Of a DNA stretch of 64,000 bases, positions 21,117 to 35,341 are shown piece after piece. The notes under the pieces are model-generated. The model was given only the letters and a program-made list of their open reading frames with translations. It had not been told where the DNA came from and did not search any database. This DNA is from Halichondria panicea (taxonomy: Eukaryota; Porifera; Demospongiae; Suberitida; Halichondriidae), in contig NC_087385.1 in NCBI RefSeq assembly GCF_963675165.1, positions 3,720,501 to 3,784,500 of the forward strand, in the 5' to 3' direction. Positions within the stretch are counted from its first letter, which is position 1. The number at the start of each line of letters is the position of its first letter. Position numbers and translations under genes: made by a program.

Positions 21117-22867
21117 TCAGTTGAATTTATAGATGACGGTTTCCATACAAAACTCCCATGAAGCTGAAGGAAAGGAACACAATTAGCTACACAATAACTC
21201 ATGCAAGCTCGTTCTCAGGGAACTGCATATACACCGGCCACAATGAATAGACAACGAACTGTAGATTATGACATGCTATCTATACACTAAATCACTACCA
21301 TATACCATATTACTAGAATATTTTGCGGGTGAAAAACCTTTGCGAATGAGCCAATCAGCAAAAAATTTGACCCTCTGCGATCTAACTATTGCGTTCTGGC
21401 AAGGATCGTGTGTATTTACTAGTAATAATTTAGGTTTTGCGGATGTTATTAATGCGAATTGATCAACCCTCGCAAAATTCGCAAATGTTTGATGCTCGCA
21501 AAACATTCTAGTAATACGGTACAGCTCTAGTTCACACCTTTCCCCTCAGTGGCTCGCTGGGTTCTGTCCTGCAGTTGTATTGGTGTTGATAGGATATGTG
21601 CTCCTTGACCTTTGAGCCCCCAGAAATGCGTGATGGCTCGTTGATTAGCGGAACTGCACCAAAATAATTATGTGACAATTAATTGAATGGTTCAGTAAAG
21701 AGTGGTTTGTGTTGATTATATACACCCACTGAATTATACTGTTTTGATTAAACTGCTATTAGGGTATGCAATGTAGAATGAAAGTTTGCCAACTTAGACC
21801 ACCTATAGTACTGCAGGAATTTACCATATTAGTACATTTATGGGCCTAATGTTCGGGAGGAGACCACTTGCTGGTCTTCTGATGCCCCCAAAAGTGTGTG
21901 AAGGTTTGGTAGTGGGAAACACACCCATTGTTAATCTGTTATCATACGCCTTCGCATTTAGTAACATCCTCAACCTAAAACAAGGTACAGCAATGCTATG
22001 TTACATGGTCGCGATTGGTTACGTGGTTGTGTATACGTAAACAGACCACTGTAGCTACGTATACGTATTATGTACTAACCGATTCCTTTAGCAAGTGTGA
22101 TGTGTTTATGAAGAGGAGGTGGTCTTTGGTTACCAGGCAGATATTGATAATCAGAATGAGATGTGGAGTCCAAGTTGTGAGTAGTACTGTGTATATTTGG
22201 AGGGGGAAGGGTCGGAGTTTTTATGACAATTAAGCACTGGGATGTTTAAATTAACTGTCAAAGTCATACATGTATACGCAGTTAGATTCAATGTAAAGTT
22301 CTGACTAATGACTGTGCTTTCATTTGCAGCTCGGGTTATGGTAAGATTAATGCATCACTCGTAAGCCTGTTACACTATAATGTTATCTCAGGCATTTTAC
22401 TAGTTCCAAATTCCAAATGAGCTGCAAAGCACACTGCACTATGGGGGTGAGACACAAAACACACATTAGGATTCTTACGCTTTCCTCAGAATACCCTCAT
22501 CCTTCCCGTGATCCCAGTGCAGACAATCCTCCACTGAAGTGCTCATCTCATTGGGTAGGATGTGGCGTATGGGCTCATTGATGAAGCGAGGATTCTGTCG
22601 AAGGAACTTTGCATTCATACCTTTCTTGTACCGAGGTTGTGAGGGTTGGACAATAAGCCTACTGTTTGGGGGAGGAACGGAATTTTGCTCTGGTTGTGCA
22701 TCAGCTGTGTCTGTTTGATAGCCCAATTTTCTGCTCAAATCTGATTGGAGAATTTGTTTGTTTGTCTCGTTACCAAGGAGTTTAAAAGTAACTTTCTTGG
22801 GTGACTGATAGTCATACAGAGTATTGTCTACTACTTTCGTATCGACGGTCTGCTGCTCTTCACTCAT
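21117..22867 (-). CDS. Uncharacterised 233-residue protein, four exons
   Basis: Minus-strand exons 22867-22479, 21974-21825, 21653-21538 and 21163-21117 join in phase (2, 2, 1) through consensus sites (for example GC|GTAAGA, TTTTAG|G, TTCCTTCAG|C) and end on TGA, exactly 702 coding bases. The protein starts MSEEQQTVD, is rich in Gln, Asn, Pro and Arg, and has short blocks such as GMNAKFLRQNPRFINEPIR, TFGGIRRPASGLLPNI and ITHFWGLKGQGAHI, with a C-terminal WEFCMETVIYKFN. No membrane segment or known catalytic motif is visible. Small Pro/Arg-rich proteins of this style include ciliary microtubule-inner proteins, but that is only a guess. It shares a divergent promoter with FBXO11. An upstream in-frame ATG at 22945 would extend it by 26 residues. 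Confidence 0.7.
21303..21521. repeat. MITE-like element with TACCATATTACTAGAAT ends
   Basis: The ends are inverse complements (TACCRTATTACTAGAAT against ATTCTAGTAATACGGTA). The interior is a Ser/Phe-codon-poor, GCAAA-rich segment almost identical in reverse orientation to 49015-49226. It is inserted in the last intron of the unknown gene. Confidence 0.8.
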
Positions 22868-23021
22868 TGCTCCTGTGCCAGTAGCCGCCGTTGCTATGAG
22901 AACCAATGTAGATTCTTTACTCCAAATAGTGCGCGGGTATCCCACGAAAATTCACATGGTCGCACAACGAGTAGGAGGTGCACAAAAAAGATCAGAACCA
23001 GTGGGAAAGAACTGTTTCAAA
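22868..23021. promoter_or_regulatory. Shared divergent promoter region, unknown gene / FBXO11
   Basis: The two most likely start codons (22867 minus, 23022 plus) are only about 155 bp apart; with the alternative FBXO11 ATG at 22956 the spacing is about 88 bp. Promoters, and possibly overlapping 5' leaders, must share this interval. Confidence 0.5.
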
Positions 23022-26000
23022 ATGAGCGTCTGTAAGTGTTCCACCTATACGGATTTAGTGAGAGAGACAGAGATAGTTGCTCAACAAAAGGAAAAGCACC
23101 CAAGTAAGTTCCTTTGTGATCATGTTTCCATACTTCGCTAGCTAGATCAAGCTAATCTAATCAAGTGGTTAGGAGGATCTTTGTGGGCAACTGTAGAAGC
23201 CATTTCATTGTGTACATTGTCACTCATGAATATTTCTGTTGTGTGTCTCTGTGGTTAGCTACTGTTCGCTCTACTTCCTTGCTCATGGTTAGCTTATCAC
23301 AAAACGCCTAGTTTTCTAGTGTTCTGTTTCCCTCACTACCTACAACTTGTAGCCTATCCCAGTCACTTGGGCTGCACCTAGCTACCCAACCCAAGCCAGC
23401 TAGCTAAGTCTATTTATCTTGCTGTTTCTAGCCTAAAGCAAGTTGTCTTCTGGCACTATTATTTGAAAGTTTGCTCAAAGGCACATTGTAAACAAGTTGT
23501 TAGGCTGGAGCATTTTCAAATTGATCATTCAAGTTCAAACCAATAGAAAGAACTATTTCTTGAAAACTGAAGAACCACTGTCAAATTCCCTTGAGATTTT
23601 TTGGTGCAACATCTACAGCAGAAGGTATCTGTGTATAAAATGAGTACTGTCTTATCAATGCCTGTTAGCCTATACGTACCTAGTAAACCTGTATCCTAGG
23701 AATATTCTTCTAAATACTTGAGATTGTCACCTGTGTAGATCTAGGTCCTCAGCTATAGCTGTTTGTGATCTGTTATTGTGCATTACTTTCGTTGCCCCTA
23801 ATCGATCGTAGCGACTGCTCCTCACAGACCAAATTCATGTTAGATTACATTTGTTTGACAATTTTCCTGTCAGCTTACACAGTTACTTGTAGGAACCAAT
23901 AGCATTATTTATTGTATTTATTGTACTTTAACATGTTTGATTTCAGTTTGTTAGATGCTCAGTGTTTTTAAAACGTGGTGTGTGCTTTCGACATAGCAAA
24001 AATTACTAAGAAGTATTATTATCTTGATGCTTTGCACCTGGCTCATTTAGTATTCTTGCTTTTGACATGGTTGTGCCTTTAGACCACCCTGGTTATAGAT
24101 TTTGTGAAAAATTTCCGATGGAGGTACCACATTTTAAAAAGATAACATGCACGTTGTGCATGATTTCGTGTGCTTTTGCGGAACCTTCATTAATAAACAT
24201 GCAGGAACAGACGTTTTTGACTCTCTTCGTGATTCAATTAGTGTTTCATCCAGCGACATTTCACCACAAACCCTTGTCCTAAACTCTATATTAGAAGCCC
24301 ATCTGTAAGGGATTCCGTATCTTTGCATGGTTACTGTCAGTCAGTGTCTTGCAGTTAACTCTTGAGTTTCAAAATGCTGTCATCGATACCTATTCAATAT
24401 ACATTGTACATGTACTACTTCACAGGACTCCCCAAACCATGTTGGTTCTTCCTTCGTGTGTACCTGTAGTTGTACGGCCAGTAATTAGATTAGATTTATC
24501 ATAATTATCTTTTTCGATTTGGTCAACCGTTGGTTTCTGCTTAGTTTCCCCTCTGTGATCACCTTTGTGTCTCCGAATTGTGTGTGGTGAGGGTGTTTAT
24601 TGTCGTGGTTGAAAGCCAATGTCAATCTGTTTGGTTTTAGCGTATGTCTAATATAGAAACTTCCTGCCAGTAGTTTTCTAAAGAGGTGTATGTTTGTCCA
24701 CTTTCAACTTAGATTTTCACATGATAAAGCGCCTATGTTTGTTACCCTGGCCTCTAAATCCACTGTGATGTATGTGTCTAACCTCAGTGAAAGGATAGAT
24801 ATAGTGCCTAGTTTTCAATGATGCAAAAAAGGTCAGTTTAGTGTATTTTCTGCGCACCTGTAATGTTTGCAAACTGTGGTTGGCTGGTACCAGTTTCATC
24901 TCCTCACCAAAGCTGTTCAGCGGTTAGTGTTGTGATCCCACCTCAAAATAAGCTACCCTTTAGTCACTTGTATCAGACAGTACACGGGTTGTATAGCTTC
25001 AATTTTGCTAGATAGTTGTTTTGTGTCTCCCCTCTGTGTTTTGATTAAGAAAGCCAAGTGTTGTTGTGGGTAGCTGAAGCTTCACAGTCTGTCATGCGCT
25101 GGAGCCTGGGCTGACCACCACATATCAGTGTTGTCTGTTGGTGTCTTGTTTTTGATCACTACTGTTGATTTCCATAGGAACAAATGTGTGATAGAAGTCT
25201 TCATCGCTTTGTACATACACAATCAGTGTGCTCTAATTTTGGCTTGTCTACAGTGTGTTTAAAAATCATTTTCCCTGTGTGTAGAGTGTGAAGTTGTGAT
25301 GGCCTCCACAAGAGCAGTAAAAAGAACGAGAGGGCGCAGCCATAATGATTTGGTGAGTGTGTACTACAATGTAGCTGTAACTGCTTTACTACTACAGCAT
25401 TTTCCCTTGCGTAATTCTAATACTGTGAACGTTTCAGCCCACTGGGGTAGCCACTTGACACATTACACCCGTTATACAATTCTTGTTTCGAGTCTCTCAC
25501 ACTGTTACTCACTCAAGCATGCTAGTTTTAGGTAGGAATTTTATTGTAGGCATAATATCATTCCGATTATGTTTTATAATGTGTTCTTGCAGACGACACA
25601 AGTGACCACTCCCCGCAAGAAGAAGAGAGTTGGAAACACAGCTTCTCCAGTGCTCAGTGACAGAGAAGAGAGTGAGTTATTGCACACATCGTAATCTCTT
25701 GAACTCCCCTAATATTCATAGCCACTAGCACTAGTGAAGCCTGTAACAATTCTGCCTCTGATCTCTGCTACACAGATGGGTGTAGTTTACATGTATGTGC
25801 ACGCTATAATTACTGTTTGTCTGTTTGTTTGTTGTGGATGCTTGCCTTAATTTGCCCAAATAAATCTTGAGTTAGCTGCATTTAATAGTGTAAACTTTTA
25901 CACCGAAGTATTCGAGACTGCTTTTGTATTAATTATTGGAATGGGATTGTAGCTACTATTCTCGTGTTTTACCTCAAACAACTTTTCCAGCAGCTAAATT

Positions 26001-29000
26001 TGCAAACACAAAGGATAAAATTTTAGTCTTCTAAAAATTCCCAGTCCAAGTTAGCAATTATCTGTAATTCTATGCCATTCAGCTTTAATTCAGTACATGC
26101 TCTTCATACCTTATATGAGCCCTGTGTACTAGCAAGTGTGCCTGCCATGTGTGTACTTGATTAAGGTATACAGGTGTGTACATGCTTTCAAAGGCTTTGT
26201 AGTATTAGCTGGGCTTGGGAAATTGGAGCATTATAACAGGATAAACATTCTGGCTTAGATTGGACAGTGAAGCAGCCTATTAGGCAGTAGGGTGTGCTGA
26301 GTGTGCTTTGTCAACTAGTGCAGCTGCATATGCATAAAGCTAAATGAAATTTATAGCCTCAACAAGCACCCTACTGTTATGACCTCAATCAGTAGGCTTT
26401 ATTGTGGTAATTACGCTAGCATAATGTTTACACTGGCACTGCTTTGGCTCCTTGCTGTGTCAAGGTGGGTTGGGGGAGGATCGTCCAACCGTATTCATAT
26501 GGTTACAGCCTTTTGAGTATGCTTGATTAATTCCTAGTTCCCAAGTGGTTCTCACAATTTCCTTCCTTGCTAGTATGTAACAGGATTTTAGTTTATACTG
26601 TACCATAAGAAGGCCTGCAAACGATCTCCTTGAGGTTTGAGACTTGTACAAAATTCATATCCTGTTAGTCCATGAGAGCACAATGTCTATAAAATCTGTG
26701 TCCATGGCTTCTGCAATATAATTGTCTTGATATCTTATCTTTTAATTGCCTGTGTATGCCCCCTTGCCACATACTCCCAACTTGCCAAGGCTGCATTGTA
26801 GGCTGACCAGCAATTAGACAATGCTCAGCCACCCCACACTAAGGTTACACATTTATGCTGGCACCACCTTTCCCACAATACCATTAGAAGGCTCAGGTTT
26901 GTCTACCAAAACCTCCAACATCTGTTTATAGGGAATTTATGTTTCTGGGTTGTAAGAGCCTGTTCAGAGTGGTTTGTGTACAAGACATTTACATGGCATT
27001 AATTCTTAAAGGGCAATGTTTTTACAAGGACATGGAAGGTTTACAGGTGTTGTACATGTACATGTACATGGAATTAATTATGTAGCAGGCATGGTGACCT
27101 CATTATACAAAGTAGCTACATGTACATGTTAGAAAAATAAATACATGTAGATATATTGCATCTATGATTGTCCACTTTGCCCTCTGTTTAAAAGTGCTCT
27201 CCAATTAATTCTTTAGGGTGATATGATGGCCCACATCCTGTCCCCTGTGTAGTCACAGGGGACAGGTCATGATGGCCCATTGTGTCGGGTCTAACCAGGT
27301 TGCTACATGTAATAGAGCCCAGCCACACATGAACTGTGATGTGCATCCCCAGTATGCCTGTGGGAATTGGTCTCTCGAGTCGGTGTATTGTTTGATGTGC
27401 AGTGGGCCACTTCCTGTAATTGGCCCATACTATTATTTTGAGGACATAGTGCATATTGACACACGTCTTGAAACGTACTTCTTCTTCTCCTATCTACACC
27501 ATGCAATGATTTTACTAAGTCTTAATCGATTTAGCTCAAATTTCCATTTATTTAGCTGTAGGTGTGCATGCTGGTATGATCTCAGCAGTGTAAACTGAGA
27601 TATTATGTACTCTATAATTATTATGTTCTGGTCTACTAGCTAGTAAGCAGCTAATAATTAAATAATTATGTACATGTAATAATTATGTACATGTACTCTC
27701 CTGCTGATTGGATTGCTCCATCCTTTGATGTTCATGGTTGGCCTGTGCAATACAAGTAAGTGGCCTTATGCAGAGGCATCAATACTGTGATCTTATGAAT
27801 TATGAATTTCCTGTGCTTTGATTGCTCTACATGTTTATACGGCTGGTGTCAAAAGTGTTCCCACGTGCATGTAGTAAATTAATCATAGCTAGAGGAACAT
27901 AAATATTGGATATTGGATTGCCTTGTTTTTGTAAAGCTATGGATCATATTTTGTGAACTGATAAGCTCTATAATTATTGTTCACTGGATGGCTGCTCCAG
28001 TTGATACAAGATAAGAGTAAATGCAATCCACCCACTTTTGAGAGCTTAGGTCATCCACCATTGAGAATGAATTTCAGTTCGTGACTAGTAATGCATTTTA
28101 TTGCCAGCTCAGATCAACAGATGTTTGTGTCCTTTTGGTAACTGAATATGTCTGTAAAGTGGTGATAAGCTACTTAATTTAATATCACCTACAGACTTCA
28201 TCCTGATTTCCCTAGCAACAGACGAGGATCATGGCGTTTAAAAAGTTTTAAAAATTGTATTGATGGCTGTTGTGTTTGATGTTACCCAGATGAAAGGAAT
28301 TTACACTTTTGCATTTTATGGAAGGTCACATTGCATGATGTGCACCAGCCTAATTTTGAAGTGTAGCCTCAAAAGTGGTGCTAATCTCCCCACAATCTCT
28401 CTTGCTAAGCAGCTCCTCTGTAAACAGCCAAGTGTGGCCCCACTCAAATGAAGCACTACAACAGCCTGGCTAGCACTTGTGATAAGCACTTTGACCACTC
28501 ATCCTGCTAACCACACAACCAACAGCTGCCAAGCACTTCACTTGGAATGCCACTTGAAAATTAGATCTTGGGGGGGGAAGGGGGAAGCATCCATCTTTCA
28601 AAATAGCTATAAGGTTTTACATGTAAGTCCCATGAAGTTCATCGGAGCACTGTAAACTAAACTAGCTGAAGACTTTTTTGTGTAGTAGTTAATTTGCAAC
28701 TCTACAACTGTTTAGCCCAATGTACTACATTGGTTGGCTGATGCTAGCAATGTGGTGCTAATTGGCACACCTGCTGAAGTTTGCACTGATAAAATTGTGC
28801 TGTGTCAAACCACTCTTTCATGTGTGCACTACTGTTTTCCCATGCCTCAGGTATTCTGTTCCTTGTAGATTCATTGTGCAATTTGTTTCATTGTTCTTTG
28901 TGTGTCTCTCATGGTTAGCGGTTAACGTGTTTTATGCCTTCCTACACATCCATGTATCCACCCGCTGACACCCTCCGCCCCTTCTTTCCCACACACAGTC

Positions 29001-32000
29001 CTCCCCTACTTCAACGAGTACCTCCCGACAGAAGTTCTTGTTCACATATTCTCATTCCTTCGTGAGCGAGATCTGTGTAGAATAGGCCAAGTCTGTCAGA
29101 GATTCCGACAAATCAGTAACCTGGAGTCACTCTGGAAAAACCTTTTTCACCGTGTGTTTGATATGTGTGAAGCGTACATCCCTCCCACCCCCTTCCCCCA
29201 GTCATCCTTCACTAAGGGAGATGAATCAATGGACTTTTCTGACAGTGGCGAGACACTGATGCCCTGGAAAGCACAATTTCAAACAATGGTGAGAGTTCAT
29301 GTGTACTACATGTATGTGGAGTGTGAACGTACTGGAATAAATGCGTGTAGACACGGGGTGTGGGTCCTAGTGTACTATGCAGGTGGGTAAGAATTTATTG
29401 ATGTGCATTGTGGAATGTTGTAATGTACACACTGTCAGTGGTACATGTCGGAGATCAGATGTGCTTTGCATGATGTGTGTGTGTGTGTCAGCCTCTCAGC
29501 ACAGCTGAATGCTCCAAGAATGTCTCCGATACTTTACCACACACTCTTATGAAAGTAGGAGCAGATATGACAATCATTTAATCTGCAAAAGTTTTGTCAA
29601 TAGAACCCTCCCCTGTGTAGCCTTCGAGTCTTCACTGATAGATCCAGCTACGTGTACGATTTAGGCATTGTAGGGCCATGCTTTTATAACACGTATAATT
29701 ACATGTACATGTTAGGCACAATCTGTAGAATTTGTTGTAATTACACGTACATGTGTATGTCCTACATGACAACGACTTGTACGTGTTTCAACACATAAAA
29801 AAAAAAAGAGAGTGTATTATTTCATTGTGTACCTATAATTATGCAGCACGGTTGCTCCCATGTGTACCAAGAGATGGCAATATTGCCTGAAGACCACCCC
29901 CTCCGACAAGAAGCTAAAGACACAAAGGTAAGTGATAAATACTATTATCGTAAAATGGTTGCCCTGTAAGAAGTCAGTGTAAGTACAACCAAACATGACG
30001 TATGATTGGCGAGCAATTAGGTACTCTATACTACCTTCCCTCCCTCGGTACTCTATTTACATTTTTGTTTTCATGCACCCCCAGTGGCAAGCACTGACTA
30101 GTCCCAATTGGTTGTTGGCGTTTTCGCCAGTTGATGCCATATGTTGCCGACTTATACTCATTAGTGACCTAAGCTGCTAATTGGTGCTTCAAAGCAATCG
30201 TGATTAGTAGCCAAATAAAGATTGATTAGTGGTCCACATTCCCCACAGCTTCATGACTTCCTTGTAATTTTTACCCACCAGAGACGAAGAATGCTAGTAC
30301 ATGTACATGTGTTTCCTGGGTGTATTAGCCACACATTCATTCCTTCATTCCCAGATAATCAAATTAGATACATCTCACCCACGTAGTACCGTGTGTGTCC
30401 CCCACCTTCACACACACACACCCCCTCACCACTCTCTCCCCCCCCTCACGCAGTATTACGCCACAATATCCGATGCGATCAGAGCGTCTTCGAAGTGTGA
30501 GCCCACCAGAATCATAATCCACCCCGCAGTATACAATGAGAACATCATCATAGACAGACCAGTGCAACTTATAGGATCAGGTAAGGCTACATGTATGTGG
30601 TCTTAGTGTGTCATTCTGTTAGTAGATTGATCATTTTATGTCCACTGAGCATGCACATAGTCTCGTTATTATTGCATTTGTTATCCTATTGAACTGACAC
30701 CATCAATTTACCCCCCTCCCCACAGACCAGACAGTGCGGCTCGTCAACTCCTCCCAGACAGTAGTGGAGATCACCTCCCACACAGGCCAGGCTGCTGTCT
30801 GTAACTTAACCATTCAGGTGAGTGTTGTGTGTGTGTATGCCCTTTGTATCTTTTAGAATAATGATCTTTACCTACATCTGTGTCCCTTGCCACACACACT
30901 CATACCTACCACACTCCACATCACACACTATCATCCCCTTCCACGCACGCCCTCACAGTTTGAAGCCCCTGAAGATTCTCCCAATGTCCGACACTACTGC
31001 CTGCGTATCTCGGGTGCCTCTGAGCCTCACATTCATCACTGCTCTTTCACCAACAGCTCTTTCTGTGGGTCGTGTATCTATGTACACGGGGAGGGGGCAA
31101 AGCCACTCGTTTCTCACTGTATGATAGCCAGAGCCAACAATGTCGGGATATTTGTGGACGATCACGCACAGGTGAGTCTTGTTCATTCTGTGCACAGCAT
31201 ATTGGATTTGCGTGTGCGTATGTTACCTTACATTCAGCTATCTGTGAACTTATAAATGCTGTTGGTTGAGTCTCTTATCTATGTGTATACCTACTGTATG
31301 TGCTTGTGTACACTACACACTTGTACAATTCCCAATGTACATGTACACACATTGCCCCGAATTAATTCGTAATGTAGCACTTGGGCAATACCTACATCTT
31401 ATATAACTTTACCTTCACCTCACAACTTGAACTGTACTGTAGGGTCGGTTTGAAGAGAATGATATTCATCGGAACAAGCTAGCTGGAGTGTGGATCAAGA
31501 ACTACGCTAGCCCAGTGTTCAAGAAGAACGAGGTCCATCATGGCAAGGACGTAGGCTTCTTCATCTTTCAAGATGGGCAGGTAACAGCTAGCTCCTAGTT
31601 ACTGGCCTCGTACAACTATTTTACTGCATCTTTCAATTTATGCTCTAGTACTCACTTTGATCTAAAAACTGTTTCCTTCATATTGTTCTTTACGTATAAA
31701 CTAAGGCTCTATTGTTCCAATAAGTACTTTATATATATGTACCAATTTGGCATTCACTAGCTGTTGACTGTGTGTAGGGTTACCTGGAGGAGAACGACAT
31801 CCATAGAAACAGAATAGCAGGTGTAGAGATTAAAAATGATGCCAACCCCATTATCGAACGGTGCACCATCCACCATGGCTCAACAGGAGGTGTCTACGTG
31901 CACGATAAGGTAATGTGTGGGAGGGGAGGATTCAAGTACATGTACTTGCTTTGAGCGCATGACAAGTGTCAGTATGTTGAACACTAAGTGGTTTATTGGA

Positions 32001-34543
32001 GTGATGTGACTATTGCACATAAATAATTACAATCCTTTATTCCCTACATGTTAACCCTAACCCCTACTGTAGCCATTAATCACATATAACACTGTACCAT
32101 TTTCACTGTCATCATTTCTCTGTACAGGGTCGAGGGCAGTTCATTGACAACAAGATATACGCCAACACGTACGCAGGTGTGTGGATCACAGGTGAAAGCA
32201 ATCCTACTCTCCAGAACAACGAAATTCATGGTGGGATGCAAGGAGGCGTATACTTCTTTGCTGGTGGGCGTGGTGTATTGGAGAACAATAATATCCATAG
32301 CAACACGTTGGCGGGTGTGCAGATACGCACAGGGAGTGACCCTATCATCAGGAATAACAAGATACATCACGGCCTCCACGGGGGAATCTACGTAGTGAGT
32401 TAATTGTGATGCGTAAATAGTTTGAATCATGGAGCCTAATCCTCATGTATGTACTGTACATGTTTAGCCACTTGTTTTAATGATTCTTAGCCCATACCAC
32501 CATCCCACTGCAAGTGTGCTGCATAAGAATTTACTGCTCTCTCTCTCTCTCCCTCTCTCCCCTATAGCACGATAGTGGACGTGGTCTGATCGAGGGCAAC
32601 GAGATTCATTCAAACGCTTTAGCTGGAGTGTGGATCACCACAGGTAAACACGTAGTTTTGTCTATGTGCTTACTGGTTGTAGAGCCACTGTACAAAGTAG
32701 GCTGAGAGTAATGTCTATGTGTTGCTTTGCATTACTCACCCCTTTAGCCTAGCCCCTAATTCCCCCACGCTCACGTACAATAAACTGCTCTTGCCCCCCC
32801 TGCAGGTAGTCAGCCCATACTCAGACACAACCGTATTCATAGCGGCAAACAAGTCGGCATCTATTTCTATGACAATGGGGGCGGAGTTTTAGAGGAAAAT
32901 GACATTTACAATCACTCGTTCTCTGGAATCCAAATCAGGTATGTGCCTGCGTGTGAAAGAGTGAACATGTGGGGGTATGTATTATGGTGTGGGGGTGAAA
33001 GTGCGTGGGTAAAGCATTATAGGATTGTGTTGTTTTGTTGGGCACAGGTATGTTCAATGTTTTAGGCGTCTTATGACAAATGTTATATTTTCCACAGAAC
33101 TGGCAGCAATCCAGTCATCAAGAGAAACAAGATCTTCAGTGGTAAAAATGGTGGGGTCCTTATCTACAACTCTGGGGAGGGTCTTCTGGTAGAGAACGAC
33201 ATTTACGGCAATGCCCTGGCCGGAGTGTGGATCAAGACGGACTCAAACCCTATCCTGCGGAGGAACAAGATATACAACGGGAAGGAGGGTGGTATTTGTA
33301 TCTTCAACTCTGGACGTGGCGTGCTGGAGGAGAACGACATCTTCAACAACACTCTCACAGGTGTGTGTACAAAGATGTTGGTTTTTGGGGTGTACAGTAG
33401 AGTACATGTACGTCTGTGAGTAACACTCTTTCAGTTATGAGCAGCCACTTATTGTGTATGAGGACTGTCGGTCAAGTTTTCATTTAAAATTGTAGGTGCT
33501 CTTTGTGTAGATGTTTGATGTTTGTCGTTTAGGTCAGCCTAAGCCTCTGCTGCTTCTGCTACAGTATATATATGCAAGCATTTTCACCTCTTCACTATTT
33601 TCCACCTGCAGGTATTCTCATCAGCTCTGCCAGTCAGCCTGTACTGAAGAAAAACAGGATATTTGGCGGGAAGGCCGCAGGAATTGAAGTGACAAATGGC
33701 GGGGGTGGTGTCATCGAGGAGAATGAGGTCTTTGATAACTATTTTGATGGGATCTGCCTTGCCACTGGCGTCAGCCCCACACTCAAAGGTGAGTGCAGAC
33801 ATGTGTACAAGATTGCATGAATTGAGAATTAGTAGTGAAGTTGATTTTGGATACTCATGGTTAGATGGATGTGCAATACATGTATGTATCAACCTTACCC
33901 TGTTCCCCTCTTTTCCACAGCTAACAAAGTGTACGACAACAGGAGAACTCTCGAGGATGCTATCAAGCTGGGCAAGTGCCTCTACTCCGTCAGTGGTGAC
34001 AACTCGTATCCCATGCACGACTTCTACCGTTGCCTCACCTGTGAGAGCTCAGAAACAGACGCCATCTGTGTCAACTGCATCAAGAGCTGTCACAAGAACC
34101 ACCAAGTCCAGTTTGTTAGGCACGATAGGTGAGCATACAGTTGTAGGCACGTCTGTAGTTGTTTGAAGCACCAGCTCACACTAGATAACAGTTTAATCAG
34201 TACACTAGTATTTTACATATACATCACCGCATGCAACACCGTCCTTTTCCTCCGGGCAGTACGTGTACGTATACATACATATGTACATCTGGCCTCATTG
34301 TGGGGACATCTCACCCCACTACCTTTACATATCACTCTATATACATACCTGCCTCTAATCCCCCTATTCTTCCCACTCCTCAGGTTCTTTTGTGACTGTG
34401 GAGCTGGTGCCCTGGGTCGTAACTGCTCCTTAACTGGTTACAAAGCATTCAGTTCACCTCGTTCCAACAAATCCAAACAGCAAAACCAAGACTCTTCTCA
34501 ACCCAACACTCCAGCACAACAAGGCAACACCTCCACTCCTTAA
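22956..34543 (+). CDS. FBXO11: F-box only protein 11, SCF ubiquitin-ligase substrate receptor
   Basis: Exons: 22956 or 23022-23103, 25285-25352, 25593-25671, 28999-29288, 29847-29927, 30454-30580, 30726-30817, 30959-31171, 31443-31580, 31778-31909, 32128-32394, 32568-32643, 32805-32938, 33098-33360, 33612-33788, 33921-34128, 34384-34543. Order: basic N-terminus, F-box ([21 protein letters not shown]), then a long run of right-handed beta-helix (PbH1) repeats with the recurring pattern N-I-x-x-N-x-x-A-G-V-x-I, and a C-terminal UBR-type zinc finger ([22 protein letters not shown]). FBXO11 links SKP1-CUL1 to substrates such as BCL6 and CDT2 in vertebrates; the domain set here predicts the same role. 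The first exon joins the next exactly in phase. Two N-terminal introns are over 2 kb while all others are short, a common sign of regulatory content near the 5' end. Confidence 0.93.
23104..25284. other. FBXO11 intron 1, no gene seen
   Basis: This is 2.2 kb of T-rich sequence with no supported exon, repeat array or RNA gene. Confidence 0.4.
25672..28998. other. FBXO11 intron 3, no gene seen
   Basis: The 3.3 kb intron holds CATGTACATG-type short repeats (near 27050-27150 and 27660-27700) and one palindrome at 27237-27266, listed separately. No coding exon is supported. Short open frames near 27269-27598 overlap the palindrome and look random. Confidence 0.4.
27237..27266. repeat. Perfect 13-bp palindrome
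   Basis: CCTGTCCCCTGTG is mirrored by CACAGGGGACAGG with a four-base spacer. GATGGCCCA occurs as a direct repeat on both sides, suggesting a small insertion or a local template-switch event. Confidence 0.6.
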
Positions 34544-35341
34544 TTGACCACCCCTATCTGTTTGTCTTACCATTTGTGTCCATTTTAATTTAAGTGAGAG
34601 GTCTTTTGTATTTCTCTGAAGCTATTTTTGTCTGCACATTCATTTCACTTTAAATCACCATTAATTTGACTCACTGCCCTAATCACACCACCCTCGAACT
34701 AAAGTCAAAAAATACATGACTCCCTGTATGCTCACGACAATGTACAGACTTTTAATAGGTAATAGGTAACCACAATATACATGTGTACTAACTCCGTCTT
34801 ATATGCTGCAAAAGTTTTAGCGTTTTTGGTTTTAAGCTCGTTTTTATGTAACTCTTAAATGTCATCTACTCAGAAAATCAGATCTATCACTCCCACCCAC
34901 TTCTGTATACAGGTTACTGGTAGTGTCCACGCCATTATTTTGTGTATTACATGTCATTGTACATTAATTGTGTTATAATTATTATTGTGCTTATTGTGCA
35001 AACTGCACTTTTCTAGCCTCGATCCCAGGCTGCACTTCCTCTGAAGAACGTATACGTAGTGCATAATACATGATCATGAAAAAACATGATCGTATAAATC
35101 AACGTAGTTAGAACTGGTGGCCTTGGTAGGCTGGTAGTATTAAATAAATACTGGGTGCTGTTTACAAAAGGATCGATATCAGCATGCATGCATGCATGCA
35201 TACCTACCGGTAGTATTTAATACTGGTGCTGTTTACAAAAGGATATCGGCATGCATGTATGTTTATAAATTTATAACGATCGATAAGCATGCATGAATAA
35301 TGCACATAGATCGATTGAATTAGTGCAAGGCATAAAATAAA
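34544..35341. other. Intergenic between converging FBXO11 and FNTB
   Basis: It contains a locally duplicated block, TAGTATTTAATACTGGTGCTGTTTACAAAAGGAT-like, at about 35135-35180 and 35208-35245, each near CATGCATG runs. No gene is supported. Confidence 0.4.
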
